In this document: positions 1-8,307 of the stretch, piece by piece
Numbering within the stretch: the first letter of the stretch is position 1
Layout: each line of letters begins with the position of its first letter
DNA from: Arthrobacter sp. zg-Y1110
GTDB lineage: Bacteria; Actinomycetota; Actinomycetes; Actinomycetales; Micrococcaceae
DNA: 64,000 nt
Direction: 5' to 3'
Assembly: GCF_025244865.1 (NCBI RefSeq)
Contig: NZ_CP104272.1
Coordinates: 2,170,001-2,234,000 of the forward strand
Made by a program: the position numbers and the translations under genes
Notes under the pieces: generated by a model
Told to the model about the DNA's origin: nothing
Database searches by the model: none
Seen by the model: the letters and a program-made list of their open reading frames with translations, nothing else

Positions 1-215
1 CGGCTGCCGAATTCAACTGCGCCTGCTTCCAGGGCGAACAGGGTGTCGTCGCCTCCGCGGCCAACGCCCTCACCCGGGTGGAAGTGGGTGCCACGCTGGC
101 GAACGATGATTTCGCCTGCCTTGACAACCTGGCCGCCGAAACGCTTTACGCCGAGGTACTGGGCGTTGGAGTCGCGACCGTTGCGAGTGGAACTCGCACC
201 TTTCTTATGTGCCAT
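1..215 (-). CDS. rpmA: 50S ribosomal protein L27 (partial, 3' end outside window)
   Basis: Structural protein of the large ribosomal subunit, placed near the peptidyl-transferase centre. The minus-strand frame opens with [16 protein letters not shown] and continues with YLGVKRFGG and RGTHFHPG, the signature of L27. About 71 codons are visible of a usual 85 or so; the gene runs off the left edge. The ATG at 215-213 is preceded by AAAGGCAGGCAAAG. It lies 84 bases downstream of rplU, the standard rplU-rpmA operon order, and is presumably co-transcribed with it. Confidence 0.97.
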   Translation of the reverse strand, partial: MAHKKGASSTRNGRDSNAQYLGVKRFGGQVVKAGEIIVRQRGTHFHPGEGVGRGGDDTLFALEAGAVEFGS

Positions 216-299
216 TTCTTTGCCTGCCTTTGCTAACTGATATTGAAACCCTCAGGCGGGATCACACCCGCGTTCCCGGCCCTGGGGCCGGCAGGAGAA

Positions 300-611
300 T
301 CAGGAGTTGATGGACGTAACCTTGACCTTGGTCAGCGAGGAGCGGTAGCCCTGACGCTTCTTGTAGCCGGTCTTGTTCTTGAACTTCTGGATGACAATCT
401 TCGGACCCCGGAAGTTCTCGACGATTTCTGCAGTCACGGTAACCTTGGCCAGGTCCTGTGCAGCAGAGGTGACCTTGTCGCCATCAACCAAAAGCAGGGC
501 AGGCAGCTCAAAGGTGCTACCGGCTCCACCGGGGACGCGGTCCAGGGTTACGAGGTCTCCGACGGAAACCTTTTCTTGGCGGCCGCCAGCGCGGACAATC
601 GCGTACACCAC
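300..611 (-). CDS. rplU: 50S ribosomal protein L21
   Basis: Binds 23S rRNA in the large subunit. The protein begins [15 protein letters not shown] and contains [18 protein letters not shown], both diagnostic of L21; about 103 aa, the normal length. I choose the GTG at 611 because it gives the canonical L21 N-terminus and has AAGTGAG seven bases upstream. An upstream in-frame GTG at 623 would add MSSQ but has its purine-rich site directly abutting it. First gene of rplU-rpmA, transcribed away from the rne terminator. Confidence 0.95.
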   Translation of the reverse strand: MVYAIVRAGGRQEKVSVGDLVTLDRVPGGAGSTFELPALLLVDGDKVTSAAQDLAKVTVTAEIVENFRGPKIVIQKFKNKTGYKKRQGYRSSLTKVKVTSINS

Positions 612-926
612 TTGGGAACTCACTTCTCTCGACGTTTAATACTTGGATGCGCATTTAGCTGGGACCAGATTGGGCCTGCCTTGCGCCATGCAGTTCCGCC
701 TAAGCCGATAAACGGTTGGAAGGCGTTCGCACCGAAGTTCAAGGCTACGCTAATGGTCCTATAACCCGCAAATGCGGTGCCTGCACACTGTACTCATAGA
801 GCTGTACAGGTGCAGTCGGACCAAGGGCGCCACCGAACCGGTGCCACTGCTCGATCTCTACTTTATCCCATGATGCCGGTGTTCCGGGCATCGGCACCCC
901 GGCGGGTCCATGGCACGGGCTTAAAA
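612..926. other. rplU upstream region, no gene seen
   Basis: About 315 bases between the rplU start and the rne terminator. I see no convincing coding frame. It should hold the promoter and 5' leader of rplU-rpmA; TTATAGGACCATTAGCG on the minus strand near 765-750 is a possible -10 area, but I cannot place the promoter with confidence. An autoregulatory ribosomal-protein leader is possible and was not demonstrated. Confidence 0.4.
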
Positions 927-970
927 GCCTGCGGGCGGCCCGGCCCCTAAGGGACAGGCCGCCCGCAGGC
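927..970 (-). terminator. Intrinsic terminator of rne
   Basis: A perfect 14-bp GC-rich stem (arms 927-940 and 957-970) with a 16-base loop. It is followed on the minus strand by TTTTAAG and lies 16 bases after the rne stop codon. It separates rne from rplU-rpmA transcription. Confidence 0.85.
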
Positions 971-985
971 AGTGGTACGAGGACG

Positions 986-3900
986 CTACAGCTCGGAGGC
1001 CGGTACGCCTACGCCAAGGATCACCGGAGCCGCAGCACCGGTCTTTTCCTCCCGGGCAACCGGCGGCTTGCCGGCAGCCGTGACCGTATGCCGCGCCGGC
1101 GTGGAGGAAGCGGATTCCCCTGCTGCCGGTGCCAGGACCTCGGCGGCACCCTGCGGGCTGCTGGCCGCCCTGCGGCGGCGTGCCGGACGGGCCGGTGCCT
1201 CCGGCGCGGATGCCTGCACTGCGGCCTGCCGGGTGGACTTCGGCTCCTGCACCTGCGCAGCAGGCTCCGCATCGGCGGCCGGCTGCACGGGCTGGGACAC
1301 GGCCGAGGCAACCTCGTTGAAGGCTTCGGTCAGGCTTTCGAGGGTCAGGACGGGTTCTTCCTTCACCTGGCGGCGCCGCTGGCGGCGGGGAACCACTACG
1401 GTTTCCCCCTGGATGTTCAGCACGGCCCCCGGCTCGGTGTCGGACTCGTCATCGGCTGCCTCCTTCGCGGCCGGCGTCGAGGATCCCGCGTCGCCGTTGG
1501 CGGCTGCGTCAACCACCTCATGTGCGGCGGCGGTCGCAGCGGCAATGCTGGCCAAGGCTGCGCGGGCGGCTTCGGCCTTCGCCTGCCGCTCGGCATCTTC
1601 CTGCACCGGCTCGTCAGCCTGCGGCTGCTCTTCCGGTACCTGGACATTGCCGTTCTGTCCGCGGCTGCGGTTCCGCTTCCGGTCCCCGCGGGACTGCTTT
1701 TCCTGCTTGAGGTGCTGCTGGTGATTATCGTCGGCAACCGCGTGGCCGTTGGCGGCCGGCGTGTGGCTGGTGCTGCGGCGGTGCTCCACGGGTACGTCCT
1801 GCGTGACGACGCCGCGGCCGTCGCAGTGCTCGCACGTCTCGCCGAAGACTTCCAGCAGGCCGGTGCCCATGCGCTTGCGGGTCATCTGGACCAGGCCCAG
1901 CGAGGTAACCTCGGCGACCTGGTGCTTGGTACGGTCCCGGCCCAGGCACTCCACGAGACGGCGCAGCACCAGGTCACGGTTGGCTTCAAGGACCATGTCG
2001 ATGAAGTCGATGACGATGATGCCGCCGATGTCGCGCAGCCGCAGCTGGCGGACCACTTCTTCGGCCGCTTCGAGGTTGTTCTTGGTGACGGTCTCTTCCA
2101 GGTTGCCGCCGCTGCCGGTGAACTTGCCCGTGTTGACGTCCACCACGGTCATGGCTTCGGTGCGGTCAATCACCAGGGAGCCGCCCGAAGGCAGGAACAC
2201 CTTGCGGTCCAGCGCCTTGGCGATCTGCTCGTCGATGCGGTGCGCCGAGAAGATGTCCTCGTCCTTGGTCCACTTCTCGAGGCGTCCCACCAGGTCCGGG
2301 GCCACGTACGTGACATAGGCCTCGATGGTGTCCCAGGCCTCTTCACCGGAGACCACGAGCTTGGAGAAGTCCTCGTTGAAGACGTCGCGGACCACCTTGA
2401 TGGTCAGGTCCGGTTCGCCGTACAGGAGTTCCGGCGGCAGCGTCTTGGTGGACGTGGACTTGGCTTCGATGTTCTCCCACTGGGCGCGGAGGCGGTTGAT
2501 GTCATTCATCAACTCTTCCTCGCTGGCACCTTCGGCGGCGGTGCGCACAATGACGCCGGCGTTTTCCGGCAGGTGGTCCTTGAGGATCTTCTTGAGCCGG
2601 TTGCGTTCGACGTCGGGCAGCTTGCGTGAGATGCCGGTCATCGAACCGCCGGGGACGTACACGAGGTAGCGGCCGGGCAGGGAAATCTGGCTGGTCAGGC
2701 GTGCGCCCTTGTGGCCCACCGGATCCTTGGTGACCTGCACCAGGACCGAGTCGCCGGACTTCAGCGCCAGTTCAATACGGCGCGGCTGGCCGTCCAGGCC
2801 GGCGGCATCCCAGTTGACCTCGCCGGCGTACAGCACGGCATTGCGTCCGCGGCCAATGTCCACGAAGGCGGCCTCCATGCTGGGCAGCACGTTCTGGACC
2901 TTGCCGACGTAGACGTTGCCGATCAGGGAGTCCTGCTGGGTGTTGGAGACAAAGTGCTCGGCGAGGACGCCGTCTTCCAGCACGCCGATCTGGATCCGCT
3001 CGTCACGCTGGCGGACAATCATCTGGCGGTCCACGGACTCGCGGCGGGCCAGGAACTCAGCCTCGGTGATTACGTGGCGGCGCCGGCCCGACTCGCGGGA
3101 CTCGCGGCGGCGCTGCTTCTTGGCTTCCAGCCGGGTTGACCCCTTGACGCTGGTGACGCGGTCCGAGACCGGAGCCTCGGCGTGGGCGCGCGGTGCACGC
3201 ACCCGGGTGACGGTGTTGGGCGGATCATCGTCCGCTCCCCCGGTCAGTTCCAGATCGGCGTCCCCGCGGCGGCGCCGACGACGACGGCGGGAGGTTACGC
3301 CGTCGGACTCGGAGTCCTCGGGGCCGGTCGATGCTTCTTCCGCACCGGCTTCCTGCCCGTTTCCTGATTCCGAGCCCTGGCGGCTGCGGCCGCGGCGGGA
3401 CCGGCGGCGGGAACGGCCGGAATCTTCGCTGCCCTCCGGCTCGTCCGTTTCTTCGGCTTCGGCGGGCTTGGCCACCGGCACGGAACGTACGGCGGTGAGG
3501 TCCGGGGCGTGGAACAGCACCGACGTGGGCGATTCCGGTACCGAGAACGGATCCAGTGCCGAGGTGGGCCCTGCGGCTTCAGCCTTGGCCGGCTCCTGGT
3601 TCTTGGCGGGGGGCTCTTCCTTGGCGGGTGCTTCAGCCGCGGCGGGCAGCACCGGCTCGGCGGGGGTTTCGGCGGGTTCCGCAGCAGCGGACGCGGCCGA
3701 CTCAGCCGATCGTGCCGGGCCGGTCGGCGTGCTGGCGCGGCGGCGCGTCCGGGTTTTCGGTGCCGGGGCGGCCGTTTCGGCAGCGGGTTCGGCAGTGTTG
3801 GTGGACTCGGGACCGGCAGCCAGCGTCACTTCGTCGGCAGCAGCGTTCTCCGCGGCAGCGGCATCAACGGCAGGCTTCTTGGCCGGGGTGCGGCGCCGGC

Positions 3901-4294
3901 GCACTGTCTTGGCGGGAGCTGCTTCAGCGGAAGCGGTTTCGGCAGCTCCGTCGGCGGAAACCGAATCCGCGGCGGCGGCAGCAGTCTCGGGGGTCTCCTC
4001 GCGCGGCGCGGCTGCTTCGGCGGCCGGTGCTGCCTTCTTACGGGGGGTCCGTGTGCGCTTGGGCTTCTCAGCGGCGGGCGCGGGGGTTTCCGGCTGGGTT
4101 TCCGCCGCGACTGTTTCGGCCTGCGGGGCGTCCGCCGCGGGCTGTCCTGCGGGGGACGCAGCGGGGACAGACTTGCGGCGGCTGCGGGTGGCCTTTTTTA
4201 CGGGTGCCGGCTGCTCGGCCGGCTGCACGGGAAGATCCCCTGCCGCTGCGGTTTCCACAGGCAGTTCATTGGTTCCATTATTCTGATTAGTCAT
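986..4294 (-). CDS. rne: Ribonuclease E/G family endoribonuclease
   Basis: Single-strand endoribonuclease for mRNA decay and stable RNA processing. At 1102 aa it follows the actinobacterial layout: catalytic core in the middle, disordered arms at both ends. Residues 1-430 are Ala/Glu/Pro/Lys-rich with Arg clusters. An S1 RNA-binding domain begins near 445 (GNVYVGKVQNVLPSMEAAF). The catalytic DNase I-like part has DVNTGKFTG near 716 and DFIDM further on, supplying the two metal-binding aspartates. A CEHC zinc-link motif for tetramer assembly sits near 821. The C-terminal 280 residues are again low complexity with basic patches, a likely partner-binding scaffold. It ends before its own terminator, upstream of rplU-rpmA. 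Confidence 0.95.
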   Translation of the reverse strand: MTNQNNGTNELPVETAAAGDLPVQPAEQPAPVKKATRSRRKSVPAASPAGQPAADAPQAETVAAETQPETPAPAAEKPKRTRTPRKKAAPAAEAAAPREETPETAAAAADSVSADGAAETASAEAAPAKTVRRRRTPAKKPAVDAAAAENAAADEVTLAAGPESTNTAEPAAETAAPAPKTRTRRRASTPTGPARSAESAASAAAEPAETPAEPVLPAAAEAPAKEEPPAKNQEPAKAEAAGPTSALDPFSVPESPTSVLFHAPDLTAVRSVPVAKPAEAEETDEPEGSEDSGRSRRRSRRGRSRQGSESGNGQEAGAEEASTGPEDSESDGVTSRRRRRRRRGDADLELTGGADDDPPNTVTRVRAPRAHAEAPVSDRVTSVKGSTRLEAKKQRRRESRESGRRRHVITEAEFLARRESVDRQMIVRQRDERIQIGVLEDGVLAEHFVSNTQQDSLIGNVYVGKVQNVLPSMEAAFVDIGRGRNAVLYAGEVNWDAAGLDGQPRRIELALKSGDSVLVQVTKDPVGHKGARLTSQISLPGRYLVYVPGGSMTGISRKLPDVERNRLKKILKDHLPENAGVIVRTAAEGASEEELMNDINRLRAQWENIEAKSTSTKTLPPELLYGEPDLTIKVVRDVFNEDFSKLVVSGEEAWDTIEAYVTYVAPDLVGRLEKWTKDEDIFSAHRIDEQIAKALDRKVFLPSGGSLVIDRTEAMTVVDVNTGKFTGSGGNLEETVTKNNLEAAEEVVRQLRLRDIGGIIVIDFIDMVLEANRDLVLRRLVECLGRDRTKHQVAEVTSLGLVQMTRKRMGTGLLEVFGETCEHCDGRGVVTQDVPVEHRRSTSHTPAANGHAVADDNHQQHLKQEKQSRGDRKRNRSRGQNGNVQVPEEQPQADEPVQEDAERQAKAEAARAALASIAAATAAAHEVVDAAANGDAGSSTPAAKEAADDESDTEPGAVLNIQGETVVVPRRQRRRQVKEEPVLTLESLTEAFNEVASAVSQPVQPAADAEPAAQVQEPKSTRQAAVQASAPEAPARPARRRRAASSPQGAAEVLAPAAGESASSTPARHTVTAAGKPPVAREEKTGAAAPVILGVGVPASEL

Positions 4295-4735
4295 GTAGGC
4301 CTATGCTCCGGCCCTGCGGCACTGGCCACATTCCAATGCCCCAAGGCAATGTGTCGGCTGTGCGGTGGCATCGCAGCCTGCCCGCCAGCCGGAAGTCGTC
4401 TGGATGTCGTTCGAGGTCGTGCCAGCTGTGGGGCGCGGTATCACTCGAAGACCAGCGGCGCTTTTCCTGCTACCCCTGCGGAACGGATAATTTTCGTTAC
4501 GGCTGTTCTGGGTAGGTCTGGCCGGCGGATTCCCTGGTTCCCATCCGGATTGATGGGTCAACTACACGGGAAGCGTCACCGGCAGAACCGGAAGCCTGTC
4601 GCTGGACCGGCGACGGAATGTGGTTCCGTTGTCAGCCAAGCTTCATTATCGCATACGGCCGCCTTTTTGGCCCGTCCCTGCGCATAGACTCGACGCAGAT
4701 AGTTACTTCCGACAGCTACTCCGTAAGGAGCTTCC
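4295..4735. other. Divergent intergenic region rne / VKOR gene
   Basis: 441 bases between two divergent genes. Several short frames cross it, but none has a recognisable product or good ribosome site, so I treat it as regulatory. TTGTCA near 4633 followed 17 bases later by CATACG is a weak promoter candidate for the rightward gene. The rne promoter and a probable long rne 5' leader would occupy the left part; no autoregulatory hairpin is assigned. Confidence 0.4.
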
Positions 4736-5392
4736 GTGCCCTCCAGCGCAGCCCGTCCATCATCCGGCGCCACCCCGGACGAAGCCGATCCCCGGGACCA
4801 GGCAGCCGCTGCCGTCCGTCCGGAACGCCGGTCCTTTGCCTGGACGCTCCTGGTCACCTCGGTAGTCGGTTGGGTCGCGTCCGGCATCCTGGTGATTGAA
4901 CGCCTCCACGTGTACGCGGACGCCGACTACATCACCAGCTGCGACATCAGCCCGTGGGTCTCCTGCGGAACGGTGTTCCAGACCTGGCAGGCGGCCATCT
5001 TCGGCTTCCCCAACCCGCTGATCGGCATCGTGGCCTTCGCCGTCGTTATCACCACTGCCATGGGTCTGCTGGCGGGTGCCCGGTTCGCCCGCTGGTACTG
5101 GATCGGACTGCAGATCGGCGTCACCCTCGGCATGGTGTTCGTGGTCTGGCTGTGGAGCCAGGCACTGTTCGATATTTACGTACTGTGCATCTACTGCATC
5201 GTGGTGTGGGCTGCCATGATTCCGCTGTTCGTCTTCACGACCATCCGCAACCTGACGGCCGGCACCATTCCGGCGCCGGCCGGCCTGGTCCGCTTCCTGA
5301 CCGACTGGGCGTGGCCGATCGTCGTTCTGCTCTGGGTCGCGACGGCGGCATCCATCTTCTTCCGGTTCCTGAACTCTTTCCTGGGCAGCTAG
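4736..5392 (+). CDS. Vitamin K epoxide reductase (VKOR) family membrane protein
   Basis: Membrane quinone-linked oxidoreductase that regenerates a disulfide-forming partner for oxidative folding outside the membrane. The 218-aa protein has a hydrophilic N-tail of about 30 residues and then four or five membrane helices. The VKOR features are visible: two cysteines in the first periplasmic-type loop (TSCDISPWVSCG) and the redox centre C151-I-Y-C154 in a later helix. There is no fused thioredoxin domain, so a separate DsbA-like partner is implied. The start is a GTG with AAGGAG five bases upstream. It stands alone between divergent and convergent neighbours. Confidence 0.9.
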   Translation: MPSSAARPSSGATPDEADPRDQAAAAVRPERRSFAWTLLVTSVVGWVASGILVIERLHVYADADYITSCDISPWVSCGTVFQTWQAAIFGFPNPLIGIVAFAVVITTAMGLLAGARFARWYWIGLQIGVTLGMVFVVWLWSQALFDIYVLCIYCIVVWAAMIPLFVFTTIRNLTAGTIPAPAGLVRFLTDWAWPIVVLLWVATAASIFFRFLNSFLGS

Positions 5393-5426
5393 CCCTTCCC
5401 CGGAGTTTCAGCGGCCCGGGCGGGAA

Positions 5427-6071
5427 CTACCGTTCCAGCGGAAGCCCCCAGGCGAGCACCACCGGTATTTCCTGGCCCTCCCAGGTGGCCGTCAGTGAGG
5501 GGTCCGGCGCCGTGCGTCCGTCCAGGTCCAGCAAGCGCACTACGGAGAACTCCCAGCCGCCCTCGGTCAGGACGGAGGTTGCCCAGCCCTCCGGATCGGA
5601 AGCGGGCGCATCAACCAGCCCGGCGCCGTCGGGCATCCCCGTGCTGCGGACCTGCATGGTTTCCGACAACAGCTCGCGTCCGCCGTCGTTATCCAGGTAC
5701 TGGGCTGCCTGCGGCTGCCGGGCAAGGAGGGCCGCTTCCAGGGCCCGGGCGTAGACCGGATCGCCGAGGGCGTCGTAGACCCAGCGCCGTCCGAGCACCG
5801 AATGTTCCATTTCGTTGATCAGGAATTCCTCCGCGCCGGCCAGCGGCGCGCCGCGGTAGGTCAGGGGCACCTGCACCAGCAGCGAACCGGCTGCCACGAT
5901 ATGGGTTTCGATTCCCACCTCGCCCTCGGGGTCATCGAACCGGAAGGAAGCCACCTTCTGAGCGGTCACCGGTTCCGTGGAGGGAAACCACCAGGTGCCC
6001 GGCAACCAGCCGGAGATCAATTCCATTTTGCCGGGACGCAGCTCGGCGTCGTATATAAGTGCCATGGCCAC
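5427..6071 (-). CDS. Maltokinase N-terminal cap-like domain protein
   Basis: A stand-alone 214-aa protein resembling the N-terminal cap of actinobacterial maltokinase, seen in MALIYDAELRPGKMELISGWLP and the following FPSTEPVTAQKVASFRFDDPEGEVGIETH stretch. The kinase domain itself is absent. Such proteins are widespread in actinobacteria, without an assigned reaction that I know of, so no enzyme function is claimed. It is convergent with the VKOR gene, 34 bases apart, and divergent from the reductase to its right. A second in-frame ATG two codons later (MAMALIYD) is an equally good start. Confidence 0.6.
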   Translation of the reverse strand: MAMALIYDAELRPGKMELISGWLPGTWWFPSTEPVTAQKVASFRFDDPEGEVGIETHIVAAGSLLVQVPLTYRGAPLAGAEEFLINEMEHSVLGRRWVYDALGDPVYARALEAALLARQPQAAQYLDNDGGRELLSETMQVRSTGMPDGAGLVDAPASDPEGWATSVLTEGGWEFSVVRLLDLDGRTAPDPSLTATWEGQEIPVVLAWGLPLER

Positions 6072-6190
6072 AGCCTAGGCGACTTTCTCCGGAACCCGTG
6101 AGGAATTTCCCCCGCCGGTTCCCCGTTGGCCCAGAGGAAGGCGTGCGGAAGATTGCCCCGCACGCCGCATTTCGATCCATGAGGAGAACC

Positions 6191-7291
6191 ATGCTCAGAA
6201 CCACGCCCGCCCGCCCGGAAACTCCGCGCACCGCACTCGTTGCCGGCGCCACCGGAATTGCCGGAGCGGCCCTGGTGGACCTGCTCTCGGACGAGGGCTG
6301 GACCGTCCTGGCCCTGTCGCGGAAGGCCGGAAACCCCGACCCGGCGCGTCCCGGCGTCGTTCCGGTTGCAGCGGACCTCGGTTCCCCCGACAGCCTGGCA
6401 AAGGCGCTGGAAGGCGCCCGCCCCACGCATGTCTTCTTTACGTCCTGGTCCCGGCAGGAGACGGAGGCGGAGAACATTGCCGTCAATTCGGCCATGGTCC
6501 GGAACCTGCTCACCGCTCTGGCGGACGCTCCCCTGGAGCATGTGGCCCTGATGACGGGGCTCAAGCATTACATGGGGCCGTTCGAGGCGTACGGCGAGGG
6601 TCCCATGCCGGACACTCCGTTCTCCGAAGACGAACCGCGCCTGCCGGTGGAGAACTTCTACTATGCGCAGGAAGACGAACTGATGGCAGCGGCCGAGCGG
6701 CAGAACTTCGCCTGGTCGGTCCACCGTGCCCACACCGTGATCGGCTTCGCCGTCGGAAACGCCATGAACATGGGCCAGACCCTTGCCGTGCAGGCGACAC
6801 TGTGCCGCGAGCTGGGGATGCCGTTTATTTTCCCCGGCTCCGAAACCCAGTGGAATTCAGTCACCGACATGACCGACGCCGGCCTGCTTGCCGAGCACAT
6901 GCTCTGGGCTGCGACGGATGAGCACACCGCCAATGAAGCCTTCAACGTGGTCAACGGCGACGTTTTCCGCTGGCGGTCCCTGTGGCCTCGGCTGGCCGCC
7001 GAGTTCGGCGTCGAGCCGGTCGGTTTTGAGTCGGAGCCGCGCCCGATGGAGGAGCAAATGGCCGGCATGTCCGAAGCCTGGGCCAAGATTGCCGACGCTC
7101 ACGGCCTGGCCGAGCCTGATCTGGGACGCCTGGCCTCCTGGTGGCACACCGATGCCGACCTCGGTCGGAAGGTCGAGGTACTCACGGATATGAGCAAGAG
7201 CCGGGTCGCCGGTTTCACGGGCTACCGTCGCACGGAGGATGCCTTCAAGGCGCTCTTTGCGCGGCTTCGGGCCGAAAACCTGATTCCGTAA
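6191..7291 (+). CDS. SDR family oxidoreductase, PRISE-like enone reductase
   Basis: Atypical short-chain dehydrogenase of 366 aa. The N-terminal NAD(P)-binding glycine motif is VAGATGIAG. The normal SDR YxxxK is replaced by NFYYAQED near residues 154-161, the hallmark of the progesterone 5-beta-reductase / iridoid synthase (PRISE) group, which reduces activated C=C bonds. The substrate cannot be inferred. I prefer the ATG at 6191, with GAGGAG four bases upstream, over the in-frame ATG at 6179 whose codon overlaps that site. Monocistronic, ending before a bidirectional terminator. Confidence 0.82.
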   Translation: MLRTTPARPETPRTALVAGATGIAGAALVDLLSDEGWTVLALSRKAGNPDPARPGVVPVAADLGSPDSLAKALEGARPTHVFFTSWSRQETEAENIAVNSAMVRNLLTALADAPLEHVALMTGLKHYMGPFEAYGEGPMPDTPFSEDEPRLPVENFYYAQEDELMAAAERQNFAWSVHRAHTVIGFAVGNAMNMGQTLAVQATLCRELGMPFIFPGSETQWNSVTDMTDAGLLAEHMLWAATDEHTANEAFNVVNGDVFRWRSLWPRLAAEFGVEPVGFESEPRPMEEQMAGMSEAWAKIADAHGLAEPDLGRLASWWHTDADLGRKVEVLTDMSKSRVAGFTGYRRTEDAFKALFARLRAENLIP

Positions 7292-7306
7292 CCTCCCGTT
7301 GCACAC

Positions 7307-7340
7307 GAAGGGCCGGCACCAGTGATGGTGCCGGCCCTTC
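7307..7340. terminator. Bidirectional terminator between the PRISE-like gene and ndk
   Basis: Perfect 14-bp inverted repeat (7307-7320 and 7327-7340) with a 6-base loop, between converging genes. The T-richness is weak on both sides, but the stem strength and position support termination in both directions. Confidence 0.75.
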
Positions 7341-7363
7341 CCGTGTCCGGATGGACTGCGCTG

Positions 7364-7780
7364 TCAGTTGAACCAGATGCCGATTTCGCGGGCGGCCGAT
7401 TCAGGCGAATCGGAGCCGTGGACCAGGTTCTGCTGGACGGCGGAACCCCAGTCGCGGCCGAAGTCGCCGCGGATGGTGCCCGGTGCCGCCGTGGTGGGAT
7501 CGGTGGTGCCGGCCAGGGACCGGAAGCCTTCAATCACACGCTGTCCTTCAAGGACCACCGCAACAATCGGGCCGCTGAGCATGAACTCGACCAGCGGCTC
7601 GTAGAACGGCTTGCCCTGGTGCTCGGCGTAGTGCTCTTCGAGGATGCCGCGGGTGGCTTCGGTCTTCTTCAGCTCGGCCACGGTGTAACCCTTGGCTTCG
7701 ATCCTGGCCAGGATGGCTCCGGTGAGCCGGCGCTCGACGCCGTCGGGCTTGATCAGGACAAGTGTGCGCTCGGTGCTCAC
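7364..7780 (-). CDS. ndk: Nucleoside diphosphate kinase
   Basis: Transfers the gamma phosphate between nucleoside triphosphates and diphosphates through a phosphohistidine. 138 aa, normal length. It begins STERTLVLIKPDGVERR and carries the active-site NLVHGSDSPESA with His near 121. The start is GTG at 7780 with AAGGAG seven bases upstream. Last gene of the ileS-folC-DUF4233-ndk run, 39 bases after the DUF4233 gene. Confidence 0.97.
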   Translation of the reverse strand: MSTERTLVLIKPDGVERRLTGAILARIEAKGYTVAELKKTEATRGILEEHYAEHQGKPFYEPLVEFMLSGPIVAVVLEGQRVIEGFRSLAGTTDPTTAAPGTIRGDFGRDWGSAVQQNLVHGSDSPESAAREIGIWFN

Positions 7781-7819
7781 GGTGTATCTCCTTGGAACGA
7801 TCGGATATCGGATCTAAGC

Positions 7820-8296
7820 CTAGTCGGTGCCGGCGGCGGTTTCGGGGCCGGCTGCCGCATTGCCTTCTTCGGGATGGGCTTTCTCCCATTCGGCCTGCAT
7901 CCGGTCCCGTTCGCGGTTTTCCCGGTCCAGGCGCATTCCGGCTTTGAGGCCGTACCACCAGGTCAGGGCGAAGAGTACGCCGACGAGGAACATCATGGGT
8001 TCCAGGAAACCGCTGGCAATGATCACCAGCTGCAGGATCCACCCGATCAGCGGACCCGCAGGTTTGGAGAGCAGCGCGCACGTTCCGATCAGCGCCGCCG
8101 CCAGCAGCAGTCCGCCGCTGAGCAGCAGCGGCGGGGAGATGCTGTCCCGGTGCAGCCCGAAGACGGCCAGCGTCCCGAACAGGACCACGAATGCTTCCAG
8201 TGTCAGCACCGTCGAAGCGAACATTACCTTGACGGAGCGGCGCTTCTTGGGCATTCCCGGACGCCATTCGCGCTGCGCTTTGGTCAGTTTAGCCAT
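7820..8296 (-). CDS. DUF4233 small membrane protein
   Basis: 158 aa with a basic N-terminus (MAKLTKAQREWRPGMPKKRRSVK) and four membrane helices arranged as two hairpins, then a charged Asp/Arg/Glu tail. The position between folC and ndk and the four-helix shape match the actinobacterial DUF4233 family, found at this spot in many genomes. Its function is not known. The ATG at 8296 lies 11 bases after the folC stop, so translation is probably coupled. Confidence 0.75.
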   Translation of the reverse strand: MAKLTKAQREWRPGMPKKRRSVKVMFASTVLTLEAFVVLFGTLAVFGLHRDSISPPLLLSGGLLLAAALIGTCALLSKPAGPLIGWILQLVIIASGFLEPMMFLVGVLFALTWWYGLKAGMRLDRENRERDRMQAEWEKAHPEEGNAAAGPETAAGTD

Positions 8297-8307
8297 AGCT
8301 GCGAAGC

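Noticed and set aside
1088..4687. Several long plus-strand frames opposite rne
   Set aside because: Low-complexity Arg/Gly/Ala read-outs mirroring the Ala/Glu-rich arms of RNase E; no ribosome sites or motifs.
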